Positions 1-9,707 of a DNA stretch of 64,000 nt are shown here, one piece after another; the stretch's first letter is position 1, and every line of letters begins with the position of its first letter. The translations under genes were made by a program, and so were the position numbers. The notes beneath the pieces are model-generated. The model searched no databases, was not told the DNA's origin, and worked only from the letters and a program-made list of their open reading frames with translations. The stretch is from the NCBI GenBank assembly GCA_003707065.3, contig PPXM03000009.1:496001-560000 (forward strand), written 5' to 3'. This DNA comes from Trigonopsis variabilis (Eukaryota; Ascomycota; Trigonopsidomycetes; Trigonopsidales; Trigonopsidaceae).

Positions 1-476
1 TATACCTCCCTCACACGGTGCAGAGGACAGAGGATTTATAATATCAAGGGTAGATGAGATGCCAGAATGCAAGGCTTGCACTAAATCAGGTCTGCAAGAG
101 CGTTTGGGAGGAGAATCAGACAAGTTCCCTCATAGGTCATCGGCGAAGCTTCTAGGATAAGAGCAGACTTCCAATATTAAACTACTCAGAGACTTTACTT
201 GTACGCTACACATGAGCCATGACGAGAATGATAACCACGAGGAGGATCAGCTATCGGCTCGCATGAACCAATGAGTCAGAGTCTCGACGGCAGCCCAACT
301 CGGCAACTTGCACCACTGTTGTCACAATACGTCTCTACAAACTAGCCTGTAATGCAATCGAGATGGTCGATCGTTCCAAATAAAATTAAATAAACGTAGT
401 TGCCTATAACAGGAAAAGAAAGACTTGACTTTGGGACACAAGCCATGTTGCTGGCCTCTAATTAGGGGTGACAGTG
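1..476. other. Intergenic, upstream of GRS1
   Basis: No open frame, RNA gene or repeat that I can support. It ends in the presumed promoter and 5' leader of the glycyl-tRNA synthetase gene. Confidence 0.5.
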
Positions 477-2528
477 ATGAAAAATTTTGATCCATTACTC
501 TGCATCATTATTCAGTTCGGTCGACTTCCCACCTACTGTCGGATATTTCGAAGATTTAGAAGCATGTCTGTTCTCAAAGGATCAGAGAGACTTCAGACGT
601 TCAATCGTGAAACATTGGAAAGCGTTCTCAAACGGCGGTTCTTCTACGCTCCGGCGTTTGATCTCTATGGCGGAGTATCAGGTCTATATGACTACGGGCC
701 ACCAGGCTGTGCTTTGCAAGCCCATATCGTGGATACATGGCGGAAACACTTTGTTTTAGAAGAGGATATGCTGGAAGTAGATCCCACGATGTTGACTCCT
801 CATGAAGTATTAAAAACATCAGGCCATGTGGATAAGTTTGCTGATTGGATGTGCAAAGATCTTGCTACTGGTGAAATTTTCAGAGTCGACCATCTTGTCG
901 AAGAGGTTTTGGAGGCTAGACTCAAAGGCAATGCTGCTGCACGCGGTCAGGCCGCCGAGACCAAGAAAGAAGAGGACAAGAAGCGGAAGAAGAAGGTCAA
1001 GGAGATTAAAGCGATTGCATTACCAGACGAGACTGTTGCCGAATATGAATCCGTTCTAGCCAAGATCGATGGTTATTCTGGACCTGAGCTTGGGGAGTTG
1101 ATGGTCAAATATAGAATCACCAATCCTGCCACTGGTGGAGAGCTTACTCCTCCGGTCGAATTCAACCTAATGTTTGAGACTGCCATTGGCCCTTCTGGTC
1201 AACTTAAAGGTTATCTTCGACCCGAGACTGCCCAAGGCCAATTCCTTAACTTCAACAAATTACTTGATTTCAACAATTCGAAAATGCCTTTTGCTTCTGC
1301 TGCCATTGGAAAATCGTTCCGAAATGAGATTTCTCCTCGATCGGGTCTGCTGAGAGTGCGGGAGTTCTTGATGGCTGAGATTGAACATTACGTTGATCCC
1401 GAAAACAAATCGCATCCCCGTTTCTCTGAGGTGGCTGATGTCAAGCTGAGATTCCTTCCCAAGGATATCCAACAAGCAGGCTTGACCGATATCAAGGAGA
1501 TCAGTGTGGGCGAAGCGGTACGCAGCGGCATGGTTGATAACGAGACTCTTGGTTACTTCTTGGCGAGAATCTATGCTTTTCTTATCAAAATCGGCATAGA
1601 CCCTGATAGATTACGCTTCCGTCAGCATATGGCTAACGAAATGGCACATTATGCGTCTGACTGTTGGGATGCTGAACTGCAGACTTCCTACGGCTGGATT
1701 GAATGCGTAGGATGTGCTGATCGTTCCGCCTACGATCTTTCTGTCCACTCCGCTCGAACAGGGGAGAAATTGGTTGTGCGTGAGAAATTGACGGAGCCTA
1801 TCCAGGTCACTGCGTTCGAAGTCGAAGTCAACAAAAAGAAATTTGGTCCTCTGTTCAAACGTGATGCTCCAAAGATCGAAGGTTACTTGTCTAAACTGAC
1901 TCAATGTGAACTGGAAGCCTTGGCCAGCTCTCTTGCGGAGGAAGGCAAGATTACGATCAATGTACCGGACGTCGAAGGCCCTATAACTCTTCACCAGGAA
2001 CTTTTGACCATTGAAAAGAAAACACGAACCGAGTACGTTCGCGAATATACACCCAATGTCATCGAGCCTTCATTCGGTATTGGCCGTGTCCTTTACTCAC
2101 TGATGGAACATGCCTTCTGGGTCCGCCCTGATGATGCCAGCCGGGCAGTTCTCTCCTTCCCAGCGACCGTTGCACCCACTAAGGTATTGGTCGCTCCTCT
2201 TTCTTCAAACTCGCAGTTCGACAAGTACGTCCATTCGCTTAGTGCCCAGTTGCGACGCGCTGGTATTTCGACCAAGGTCGACGATTCATCTACCTCTCTT
2301 GGACGACGATATGCTCGGAATGATGAATTGGGAACGCCTTTTGGCATCACAGTTGACTTTGACACGTTGAAGGATGAGTCGGTAACCCTTCGAGACCGAG
2401 ATTCAACCAGCCAGGTCCGTGGACAGCCAAAGGATATCATCGAGGCCATTTCCAAGATGGTGGCTGGCGAAAGCTGGGAGGAGAGCACCCAAGATCTCGC
2501 TCCATTTTCTACGCAAGACGAAGATTAG
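477..2528 (+). CDS. GRS1: Glycyl-tRNA synthetase, cytosolic and probably mitochondrial
   Basis: Class II aminoacyl-tRNA synthetase that charges tRNA-Gly. The alpha2 eukaryotic type is clear: N-terminal catalytic start with the YDYGPPG block, a Lys-rich insertion near residues 163-175, motif 2 around residue 250 (RPETAQGQFLNF), motif 3 near 535-548 (GIGRVLYSLMEHAFW), then an anticodon-binding domain to the end. Intronless. Two in-frame ATGs are plausible. ATG 477 gives 683 aa with a short Arg- and aromatic-rich, acid-poor N-terminus that looks like a mitochondrial presequence. ATG 564 gives the 654-aa cytosolic form starting MSVLKGSERLQ. An in-frame GTG lies further upstream at 468. Single fungal GRS1 genes are known to serve both compartments through alternative starts, so I infer the same here. 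Family assignment is secure; the start usage is inference. Confidence 0.96.
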   Translation: MKNFDPLLCIIIQFGRLPTYCRIFRRFRSMSVLKGSERLQTFNRETLESVLKRRFFYAPAFDLYGGVSGLYDYGPPGCALQAHIVDTWRKHFVLEEDMLEVDPTMLTPHEVLKTSGHVDKFADWMCKDLATGEIFRVDHLVEEVLEARLKGNAAARGQAAETKKEEDKKRKKKVKEIKAIALPDETVAEYESVLAKIDGYSGPELGELMVKYRITNPATGGELTPPVEFNLMFETAIGPSGQLKGYLRPETAQGQFLNFNKLLDFNNSKMPFASAAIGKSFRNEISPRSGLLRVREFLMAEIEHYVDPENKSHPRFSEVADVKLRFLPKDIQQAGLTDIKEISVGEAVRSGMVDNETLGYFLARIYAFLIKIGIDPDRLRFRQHMANEMAHYASDCWDAELQTSYGWIECVGCADRSAYDLSVHSARTGEKLVVREKLTEPIQVTAFEVEVNKKKFGPLFKRDAPKIEGYLSKLTQCELEALASSLAEEGKITINVPDVEGPITLHQELLTIEKKTRTEYVREYTPNVIEPSFGIGRVLYSLMEHAFWVRPDDASRAVLSFPATVAPTKVLVAPLSSNSQFDKYVHSLSAQLRRAGISTKVDDSSTSLGRRYARNDELGTPFGITVDFDTLKDESVTLRDRDSTSQVRGQPKDIIEAISKMVAGESWEESTQDLAPFSTQDED

Positions 2529-2787
2529 ATAAGCTATCAATACAGGATAAATGTTTTTTCCAGACAATGTTCTCTATATGCCGTATACGGTAGCAAGCAC
2601 AAAGACCGTGTTTATATTAGAAAGACATTTACACACCAAGCTCGTTACCCTCGGGAGTAGGAGGATGACCTTTTTAAGAATGAAGAAGTTAGTACATATA
2701 GTACATAGAAAGACCGTAGGTATATTTGAAAAGGATTATACATGAAAGTGAAAGGGGTCGTAAGGGTAAACGACGGAAGGTAGAAGT

Positions 2788-3459
2788 TTAAACAAGGAGG
2801 AAGGCGCTACCACAAGCTCCAATGAAGATTAAGAGACCGTTGAAGATGAGGCTGTTGCTGGCTTTGGATTCACCGGTGGCGGAGGCAGAGGCAGAGGCAG
2901 ATGCAGTGGTGGTGGCAGAATCAGCGCTTGTGGTAGAATCAGCAGTAGCACTGGAAGTAGCAGTCTCATCCGAAGTCGAAGTCTCGGTGGATGAGCTATC
3001 ATCGGAAGTGTCAGTCACATCGGCAACTCCAGTGATGGCGGCAGTGGCAGTCGAATCGTCGGCGGCATTAGAAACAGTCGAGTAGGAACCAGCAGCAGAG
3101 AGAAGAGCAGCCGAGATCGAAGAAGGCATGATCCAAGTGTTAGCTCCGACCGAGTAACATAATGAGATGGCGAGCACGGTAGCTGAGGCGAGATCAGATT
3201 CCGTGCAAGACTCGGCAAAACATTGGGCGACTTCGCCAGACCACTGGCTCATAACACAAAGACATCCAGTATCCCAGTAAGGACAAGGAGTGTTTGAGGT
3301 GGGGATATCGACACAAGATTTCGCACAGCTGGGAAGATCAGAATAAATGGGGTCAGCAAACCCATTCATGGAAGCCGTTTTAGGGACTTGAGGATAGGTA
3401 TCCCATTGAGAAGCAGCAGTAAGACAACTGAAGACGAAAACAACAAGTGAGGCAATCAT
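2788..3459 (-). CDS. CFEM-domain GPI-anchored cell-wall protein (copy 1)
   Basis: About 223 aa. It has an N-terminal signal peptide (MIASLVVFVFSCLTAAS), then a CFEM domain with eight cysteines in the order CxxxC, CPYWDTGCLC, CxxxxC, C. A Ser/Thr-rich stalk follows, and the hydrophobic C-terminus is typical of a GPI signal. The Asp inside CPYWDTGC occupies the position that ligates haem iron in Rbt5/Csa2-type CFEM proteins. Family knowledge links CFEM proteins to haem or iron capture at the wall and sometimes to adhesion. It is a paralogue of the gene at 7834, sharing the block PQVPKTASxNGFADPIY just before the CFEM domain. I chose ATG 3459 because the longer frame starts at a TTG and would bury the signal peptide. 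Confidence 0.9.
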   Translation of the reverse strand: MIASLVVFVFSCLTAASQWDTYPQVPKTASMNGFADPIYSDLPSCAKSCVDIPTSNTPCPYWDTGCLCVMSQWSGEVAQCFAESCTESDLASATVLAISLCYSVGANTWIMPSSISAALLSAAGSYSTVSNAADDSTATAAITGVADVTDTSDDSSSTETSTSDETATSSATADSTTSADSATTTASASASASATGESKASNSLIFNGLLIFIGACGSAFLLV

Positions 3460-5081
3460 TGGGAAAAACAAATGAGGAATGGATATACTCTGAAGATTCT
3501 TAATCAAGCATGTGTGATGCGCTTATATGTGGACTAGACTTTCGGCAATAATTTTACGCTGCCGTCTTGGACCGAATCCCGCCGGACCAGAAAACCTTTG
3601 AGCGACTCAGTCTTACCATTCACCAAGCGAGCAGACAGGTCACATGGATATATTCCTAATCCGATTACTGGGCATCGGCTTAAATGGCCTAATGCCGTTT
3701 TGGAAATCTTGTCTCAGCTTAGCTAAGCACGTGGAGGCCTAATCCGGACGAACCATCTAATCTGATGAAAGGCAAAGATCTTTCAGAACTGGGAAATAAG
3801 AGAGAACAAACAAAATCAGAGCACCGTGAATTTTTGAGGATTGGGAACTACTCTCTTACTGGCTACTGAAAGCCTGCGCTCTTTTCTTTGCTGTCACTGG
3901 AGAGTGAAGGATCATCACAGAAAATGTCCTTGCGGTCAATTCTGCCTCATGATTATCAGATTCGGACTTGGCTGCTACCAAGAGACGAGGTCGCAAGATT
4001 TCTATCAGATCGTTTGGATGATAAGATCAACTGCTCGTTCATCGATATTGGTGTCCTCTGAAATGTCTCGAACGTCCCTATTGTTCGATTGCTACCTTAT
4101 TTTGATGTATTGCTGTGTTTTCTCTTTTAGACTGTGTTTTTAATGATGTTGTCATAAGGTTTGTCATCATATCTGTTTTGATATTAGCGTCGTGATGAAA
4201 CACAAATACCGCTTAAACCCGTACTAGTCCCCGACGGCTACTCAATTCGTTGCCCTCCCGTCTCTTGGCACGGTATCCACGAATCCCGTGAGTTTTGGCA
4301 GCTGACCCATGCTCTCCTCTTTTGGATCGTTCGGATTAAACGGCGCTTATGTAAGCTGGCAGCATAGCTCCAAACCGTGCTGAATTTGACGGCTATTGTT
4401 CTTGGATACTTGGCATTCTATTTTCTCTCCGCAAAATCTATATTCTCATCTGCATCTTCGTTCCGTGCTTGCTCCTTTCTTTCTCCATTTCCGAATTCCA
4501 TTCAAGATTTGCAAATTGACTCATCTGCGACCATGTAAATGACGTTGATTGGCGTGGAAGAGTAATGCCACCTTAAACGATGATAGCATTCGTAAATATC
4601 GTGACAGAAGAGATGTGAATAAGGGCACGCTTTTGCTTACGACGCGTGTAAAAGTTGAACAATGGGCCGAATTCTCTCCATTCCCCGGGTTTAAGGGGCA
4701 AACAGAGCCACGTTCGCTCAAACAGGATTCACAATGCCTCTGGAGTGGGAATAAGTTGCCGATGTGAAGAATAGTCTTTGTCATTCGCCGTTTTGATCCA
4801 AGTCACATGGTACAAAACTACCATCCAGGTCTTTTTACCCATATCTCTTCGAAGCCCTGCGTTAAAGGGTCACAATGATCGGGCATGACTCAAAAAGGGC
4901 TCCTTGATCTTTCCTAGACGTACCGCTCGCTAAAAGAAGCGAAGCCTAGCCTGAACGTGGTCAGTCAAACTTAGGTAAAGTGCTTAATGAGTACAGATTG
5001 ATTTGGTTCACGTTACAAAGATACACTTTCACTAAATATACTAACTCATAACAGCCATATCCCACCTGTCCCATAAGCCCA
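3460..5081. other. Long intergenic region between CFEM copy 1 and the ferric reductase
   Basis: About 1.6 kb holding the promoter of CFEM copy 1 and the 3' side of the reductase gene. Short open frames (for example 3841-4143 and 4521-4784) lack convincing starts or protein-like composition. The notable content is a GATA cluster at 3953-4025. Confidence 0.55.
3953..4025. promoter_or_regulatory. GATA-factor site cluster upstream of CFEM copy 1
   Basis: A perfect ATCTGATAA is present on the minus strand at 3953-3961. A near match (ATCTGATAG) is at 4002-4010, minus strand, and GATAAG is at 4020-4025. ATCWGATAA is the consensus of the SreA/Fep1/Sre1 family of iron-sensing GATA repressors. The cluster is about 0.5 kb upstream of the CFEM start at 3459. 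The matches are seen directly; iron regulation is inferred. Confidence 0.55.
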
Positions 5082-7148
5082 TCATACTTCATATTTTTCT
5101 CTATAGGAGTAAATGTTAGGATTCGTCACTTTTCTCCTGTAGTTGTCAACTCGATTCTCAAGAATATCAGTCAACTGTCCAGGACCACAACTGAGAACAG
5201 CAATACTGTTTAGCTTGTTTCCTCGGCCGAGATTTCGGACTTCGGCATCGAGAATGTCGCCGACGGGTCTCCGACCGTAAAAGACGCGGACAGAAGGATG
5301 CATGCCGACTTCATCGCTCTTTCCTAAAAGCTCCTTTTTACCGTCATCACTTTGACTCAACAGTGACAGGGATCGACTGTTGCGACTCTGGTCATCATCA
5401 GATGCGCTTGTCTCTCGTGCGATTGTGGTCACCTTGTCTTTTCCGGAGTCATATATGTCGGAGTTCTGAGAGTTGACACGAGTGCCGGAATCACTTGCGG
5501 GAGATATAGATGAATCAAGGGAATAGTCAAGGGCATAGTCGTTGGTCACAGACGTAATTTCCTCGGTAACTTCTTTACCATATACCTTGCTCTGTTCTTG
5601 GACAATTTTCGACAACGGATACTTATCAGATCGTCGGAAAGGCTCCAACTTAACTTCAGTATCAAGGCCTCCTGGCGACGTTTCTCGGGTGACATAAATA
5701 TCAATTTCAACCGAGGTGTGAGGTAAATTGAAAGATACCAATGATGCTAGTTCTTCTTCGTACCAACATGTGTTGTCCTTGTGAGTGATGTACCAGACAA
5801 ACTTTATGCGATTGTAAAGCGGTCGATGAGAATAGTCTTTGATATGCTCTCGGTAAGCTAATTGCTCGAGCAAGTCGATCGCCACTGGATACGTAAATGA
5901 AGCACCCGCTCCACCAGACACAAAGAGGCATGTGTCGAAGGTGATCAAAGGCTGGAATTCGGCGCCATAAGGACCATGAACACCGCAAGGTAAAGTATAA
6001 ACAGGATTGCCGGTGCGAATATAATTCTTTTCAATTGCTTTGTAAAGGGCTCTAGTGAATCCAGTTCGAGCCTGGATCACTAAACGGAGCTCTTTAGAAG
6101 ATTGTACACTACTAATAGTGAAAGGATGCCACTGAAGACGACGGAGTGAGGCGACTCTAAGGTAGACATGCTGACCAGCTTGCCATTCACCGACTTGAGG
6201 AAGATAGCGGCGGAAGAATTTCTTCGGTCCATGGTGAGGCTCAGCCAAGTCAAGCTTTACCTCGATCGTGCGATCACCCAGTAAACGGCAGCGGCCCATC
6301 AACTTATTGGGAGAAGCCCGCTTCTGCATAAAGGCTTTAATGTACATAAGCACTCGATCAAGGACGACCATATGAACTGAGACAATGCCGATGGCTCTAT
6401 TACCACCGTTATGGAAAATTGCCATAAGAATCATGATTCCCGATAAGACACCATGGTTAAAGAGGAAGAATTCGTAAGAAAGTCTTCGAATGAATCCGGT
6501 GCCGGCCCAGACCAGAATGGTCATTGAGCCCAAGGCCATGAAACCAAAGATTTGAGGAGGAATTTGAATCATAATAATAAAGTCAATAGAAAGCCAGTAG
6601 TATAGTGTGAGCGCAGTATGAGCAACAACCATTAACCAGACATAACGGCCAATCCATCGATGCATCCAGTTGACCTTGTCCGGCGGTAGACCGGTTATGA
6701 AAGAAATGACTGGATGTTTGGTAATAAAAAGGTATACCAAAGGCATATTTCCAATGGCAATACGTCCCACACGCTTGCCGACAATATAGTAATAAGGCTC
6801 ATAATCGATATCTTTGGTCTTCACAACCATGAACACAACATTAAGTCCAAGGTAGCACACCAGAAGGATAAACTCGGCAGGATGAAGGAAATAGTACCAG
6901 GAACAGAAAGGAATGGGGATCTCATAGCTTCTGTTGAAAAGATACCACAGCCTTGTAAACCTAAAAAAGCCTTCATGGCCAAGATCTTCATTGGTTCTTG
7001 ATTTTCGATAATAAAGTTGAAGCCATCGAAAGATCAAACCATATACAATCAGAAATCCCAAGAAGACCAGGAAGGTGGCCCATGAAAGTACATAACTTCG
7101 ATGTTCTTCGACGAAGAACTGCTTATCAAAAGGGATATTAGACTTCAT
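5082..7148 (-). CDS. Ferric reductase transmembrane component (Fre/NOX superfamily)
   Basis: 688 aa, intronless. Plasma-membrane metalloreductase that moves electrons from NADPH through FAD and two haems to extracellular Fe3+ or Cu2+. Several transmembrane segments lie between residues 20 and 270. Two haem-ligating His pairs are visible, H163/H177 and H232/H246, each 14 residues apart. The FAD motif HPFTISS is at 341-347, NADPH-binding GPYG at 392-395, the glycine-rich SGGAGASFTYP at 411-421, and the terminal CGPG motif near 655. An insert of about 110 residues rich in Ser and acidic residues lies between the NADPH motifs, as in many fungal Fre proteins. It is divergent from CFEM copy 2, with a perfect iron-GATA site in the shared 685-bp promoter, so co-regulation with iron uptake is likely. 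The exact substrate cannot be read from sequence. Confidence 0.93.
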   Translation of the reverse strand: MKSNIPFDKQFFVEEHRSYVLSWATFLVFLGFLIVYGLIFRWLQLYYRKSRTNEDLGHEGFFRFTRLWYLFNRSYEIPIPFCSWYYFLHPAEFILLVCYLGLNVVFMVVKTKDIDYEPYYYIVGKRVGRIAIGNMPLVYLFITKHPVISFITGLPPDKVNWMHRWIGRYVWLMVVAHTALTLYYWLSIDFIIMIQIPPQIFGFMALGSMTILVWAGTGFIRRLSYEFFLFNHGVLSGIMILMAIFHNGGNRAIGIVSVHMVVLDRVLMYIKAFMQKRASPNKLMGRCRLLGDRTIEVKLDLAEPHHGPKKFFRRYLPQVGEWQAGQHVYLRVASLRRLQWHPFTISSVQSSKELRLVIQARTGFTRALYKAIEKNYIRTGNPVYTLPCGVHGPYGAEFQPLITFDTCLFVSGGAGASFTYPVAIDLLEQLAYREHIKDYSHRPLYNRIKFVWYITHKDNTCWYEEELASLVSFNLPHTSVEIDIYVTRETSPGGLDTEVKLEPFRRSDKYPLSKIVQEQSKVYGKEVTEEITSVTNDYALDYSLDSSISPASDSGTRVNSQNSDIYDSGKDKVTTIARETSASDDDQSRNSRSLSLLSQSDDGKKELLGKSDEVGMHPSVRVFYGRRPVGDILDAEVRNLGRGNKLNSIAVLSCGPGQLTDILENRVDNYRRKVTNPNIYSYREKYEV
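5623..5631 (-). promoter_or_regulatory. ATCTGATAA match inside the reductase coding region
   Basis: A perfect match to the SreA/Fep1-type consensus on the minus strand, within coding sequence. It may be a chance match and is listed because it is one of four in 5 kb. Confidence 0.2.
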
Positions 7149-7585
7149 TTCCGTTCCACCTCACGATAGTAGGTAAAAACGAAAATCAGTACAATAGGAT
7201 GGGAAGCCTATACAGTAAAAGAGCTTTTGTAGTATAGCCAATGGCTAATCAATTTCCTAGTCGGTTCTGCACAGCATGTCGGCTGACGGCATTAAGTGTC
7301 TGCATCGGCTGTAACAAAACGATCTCGGGGAGAGAAGGTACCAAGCCAAATTGGATGACGGACAAAACTGCCAAGCGCAATCTTCCGAGAGAGCCCTTTC
7401 ACCATGATTGGCTGGGGGGAAGGGCAATGCGTTTACTAAATTTATCGATTTCGAGAATATTTGCTTTCACAAGGCTCCTTGCCTCGTTTGGTACTACAAG
7501 AGTCAGAGAGACGTTGCACACTCTAGTGACTGCAAAGGTGTCGGTACGAATGGACGCACGGCTGGCAGACTAGACCAGAATGGGT

Positions 7586-7594
7586 TTATCAGAT
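7586..7594 (-). promoter_or_regulatory. Iron-type GATA site ATCTGATAA
   Basis: Reads TTATCAGAT on the plus strand, a perfect ATCWGATAA. It is 240 bp upstream of CFEM copy 2 and 440 bp upstream of the reductase start. Fungal SreA/Fep1 GATA repressors bind this consensus when iron is plentiful. Binding here is inferred. Confidence 0.5.
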
Positions 7595-7761
7595 GACACC
7601 CAGAGAACGGCAAGACAGACACCCCCAGGCGCGAAAAATCTGGACCCATCTTGGAATGCAAACAAGTCCAGAAAGGTTATCGAATAGAAATAATTCGACG
7701 AATTAGGAAAGTGACTCGACGATTATGGTTACCGACTGATGCTCACGCGCGGAAGACAAAA

Positions 7762-7769
7762 TATATAAG
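7762..7769 (+). promoter_or_regulatory. TATA box of CFEM copy 2
   Basis: TATATAAG lies 72 nt before the ATG at 7834, a normal distance for a strong inducible fungal promoter. Confidence 0.5.
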
Positions 7770-7833
7770 AAGACAAGGTCGTCACAATAAGGCTCATTAC
7801 TCTTACGCTCATTTACCGTCTGACAATTGAACA

Positions 7834-8655
7834 ATGTACGCCAAAATTGCCCTCGTTTTAGCTGCTCTCGGTTCCGGTGCCGCCGCTCAGGATTACGGTG
7901 ACTACTCCACCTATCCCCAAGTCCCCAAGACTGCCTCAATTAACGGTTTTGCCGATCCCATCTACGCTGAGCTCCCTGATTGTGCTAAGTCCTGTGTTGG
8001 CGTCTCTACTTCCAGCACCCCTTGTCCCTACTGGGATACTGGATGCTTGTGTGTCATCACGACCTTTGCTTCCGCTGTCGCTGACTGTTTCGCTGCTTCT
8101 TGCTCAGGCTCCGATGTCATTGCTGCTACTTCCTTAGCTACTTCCCTCTGTAACTCCGTCGGTGCCAGCACCTGGATTATTAACGACGCTGCTTCCTCGT
8201 CTCTTTCCTCCGCTGCTGCCAACGCTGCTGCCGAGACCACCACCAGTGCTGCTGCTTCTTCAGCTGCTGCTGAGACCACCACCAGCGCCGCTGCTACCTC
8301 CTCGGCTGCTGCCGAGACCTCTGCTGCCGAGACTTCTGCCGCTGAGTCCACTGCTGCCGAATCTACTACCGCTGCTGAGACCTCTGCTGCCGAGACTTCT
8401 GCTGCCGAATCTACTGCCGCTGAGACCTCTGCCGCTGAGTCCACTGCTGCTGAATCCACCGCTGCTGAGACTTCTGCTGCCGAGTCTACTGCTGCTGCTT
8501 CCACTGCCGCTGAGTCCACCGCCGCCGAGACTTCTGCTGCTGAGACTTCCGCTGCTGCCTCCGAGACTGCCGTTTTCACTGGTGGTGCTTCTTCGAATGT
8601 TCTCAACATGGTCGGTGCCGCTGCTGGTGTTGCTGCTGCCGTCATGCTCATCTAA
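7834..8655 (+). CDS. CFEM-domain GPI-anchored cell-wall protein (copy 2)
   Basis: 273 aa. Signal peptide about residues 1-18 (MYAKIALVLAALGSGAAA). The eight-cysteine CFEM domain contains CPYWDTGCLC with the candidate haem-ligand Asp. A long Ala/Ser/Thr/Glu stalk of AAETS/AAEST units comes next, and a hydrophobic GPI-signal tail ends the protein. Codon use is strongly biased to C-ending and T-ending Ala, Ser and Thr codons, which suggests high expression and agrees with the clear TATA box. It is paralogous to the gene at 2788 but has a much longer repetitive stalk. Likely role, from the family and the adjacent ferric reductase, is surface iron or haem acquisition, or wall structure. Confidence 0.92.
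   Translation: MYAKIALVLAALGSGAAAQDYGDYSTYPQVPKTASINGFADPIYAELPDCAKSCVGVSTSSTPCPYWDTGCLCVITTFASAVADCFAASCSGSDVIAATSLATSLCNSVGASTWIINDAASSSLSSAAANAAAETTTSAAASSAAAETTTSAAATSSAAAETSAAETSAAESTAAESTTAAETSAAETSAAESTAAETSAAESTAAESTAAETSAAESTAAASTAAESTAAETSAAETSAAASETAVFTGGASSNVLNMVGAAAGVAAAVMLI
8311..8562 (+). repeat. Coding minisatellite (5-residue AAETS/AAEST units)
   Basis: Roughly 15-nt degenerate units encode Ala-Ala-Glu-Thr-Ser or Ala-Ala-Glu-Ser-Thr, repeated about 15 times in the stalk of CFEM copy 2. The homologous stalk of copy 1 lacks this array. Boundaries are approximate. Confidence 0.8.
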
Positions 8656-9707
8656 GAGTTTTCATTCTAGATTATGTAACGATTCTAGTGTACTAGGTAA
8701 TGATTTAATTGTTCTTTTTTTTTACCAAGCTCTTGCAACTCGATAAGTGGATTCGTACTCTGTAATAGGCATGTACTTCTGACATCTTTTCCGAGTAATA
8801 AACGTGTTTTATTTGCCCACGTGGTACCCTTTTGTCACCACCATCGTGTGACGCGGGGACTGTGCAGATCCTTTTTTTATCAGATTCAATGGAAGAAATA
8901 TTTGGAGCATTAGCGATTTTAACGGATTATTCTTATATAAGGACCGCCTTTACACCGTATGAAGGGAAATTATCATTCACGAAACTCTCTTTAGTCGGTA
9001 GGCAACATCCAAGATTCATTGCCCGGAAAAGGCCTGCGTTGCTCAATCGTTGCTCAACCGTCGAGAAGAAGAGAGAAACAGATCTTCAGAAGACAGTTCC
9101 GCGCATAATAGACACATGATCCATATTGATAATCTTTTCAGAATAATTTATAGGTAATTTACCCAATGGCGTACCTAAGATGTCATGACGGGGCCACTCG
9201 GAGCTGCTTCCATTTCGACATAAGGAAAGGAAGACGAAATGCCCACCAAATCAATCACAAGAAAATCTAACACACTGGAATAGCGGCTTTTAGACATCTC
9301 GAGCTCTTGCGAAAGCAGCGTCTTAGAATATATAGACTTTTCTTGAATCATCACGAACAAGTACATCAGTCCCTTTATTTTGACGATTTCGAAGGTACTA
9401 CTAAGATAACATAACCCTAAAATTATGTGCTTTAGATTGCGTATATTTTCAAACGTTTTCAAACGACTTCAAGGGACTTGTCTACGAGAAAACACCCTTT
9501 GCCAGGAACACCGCCGCTACTTGCATTAATCATTGTTGCCTAGATAAGACACATAGTCAAAGGATAATATTAGAAGCACGACTATATGTGAACAGAATTT
9601 CTAATTGGTACTTGCCACTGCAACAAAGACGACTTTAGCGTTACGAAGAATTCTCAAATTGGGAGTTTTCGTTCAGCCCAGCAGCGACGAGGAGAAGAAA
9701 AATTTCC
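8656..9707. other. Intergenic region between CFEM copy 2 and RIX1
   Basis: About 1.05 kb with no supported gene. It contains another perfect ATCTGATAA (minus strand, 8877-8885) and a short direct repeat of GTTGCTCAA near 9037-9058. The open frames at 8832-9119 and 9175-9462 do not look like proteins. Confidence 0.5.
8877..8885 (-). promoter_or_regulatory. Iron-type GATA consensus downstream of CFEM copy 2
   Basis: TTATCAGAT on the plus strand, about 220 bp past the CFEM stop. It is the fourth perfect match in the 3.9-8.9 kb interval. Its position is not clearly promoter-proximal. Confidence 0.25.

Larger units (their letters stand above)
7149..7833. promoter_or_regulatory. Divergent promoter shared by ferric reductase and CFEM copy 2
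   Basis: 685 bp between two divergent starts. It holds one perfect iron-type GATA site (7586-7594) and a TATA box 72 nt before the CFEM start. The short open frames at 7241-7573 and 7408-7596 look accidental. Confidence 0.6.

Noticed and set aside
3841-4143. 100-codon frame in the CFEM/reductase intergenic region
   Set aside because: Starts at a non-ATG codon, no protein features, and overlaps a GATA-site cluster.
8028-8651. 207-codon antisense frame opposite CFEM copy 2
   Set aside because: It arises from the Ala/Glu/Ser/Thr codon repeats of the sense gene; its Ala/Val/Ser composition mirrors the repeat and it lacks any independent feature.
8162-8746. Leu/Pro-rich plus-strand frame overlapping CFEM copy 2
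   Set aside because: Another frame of the same minisatellite.
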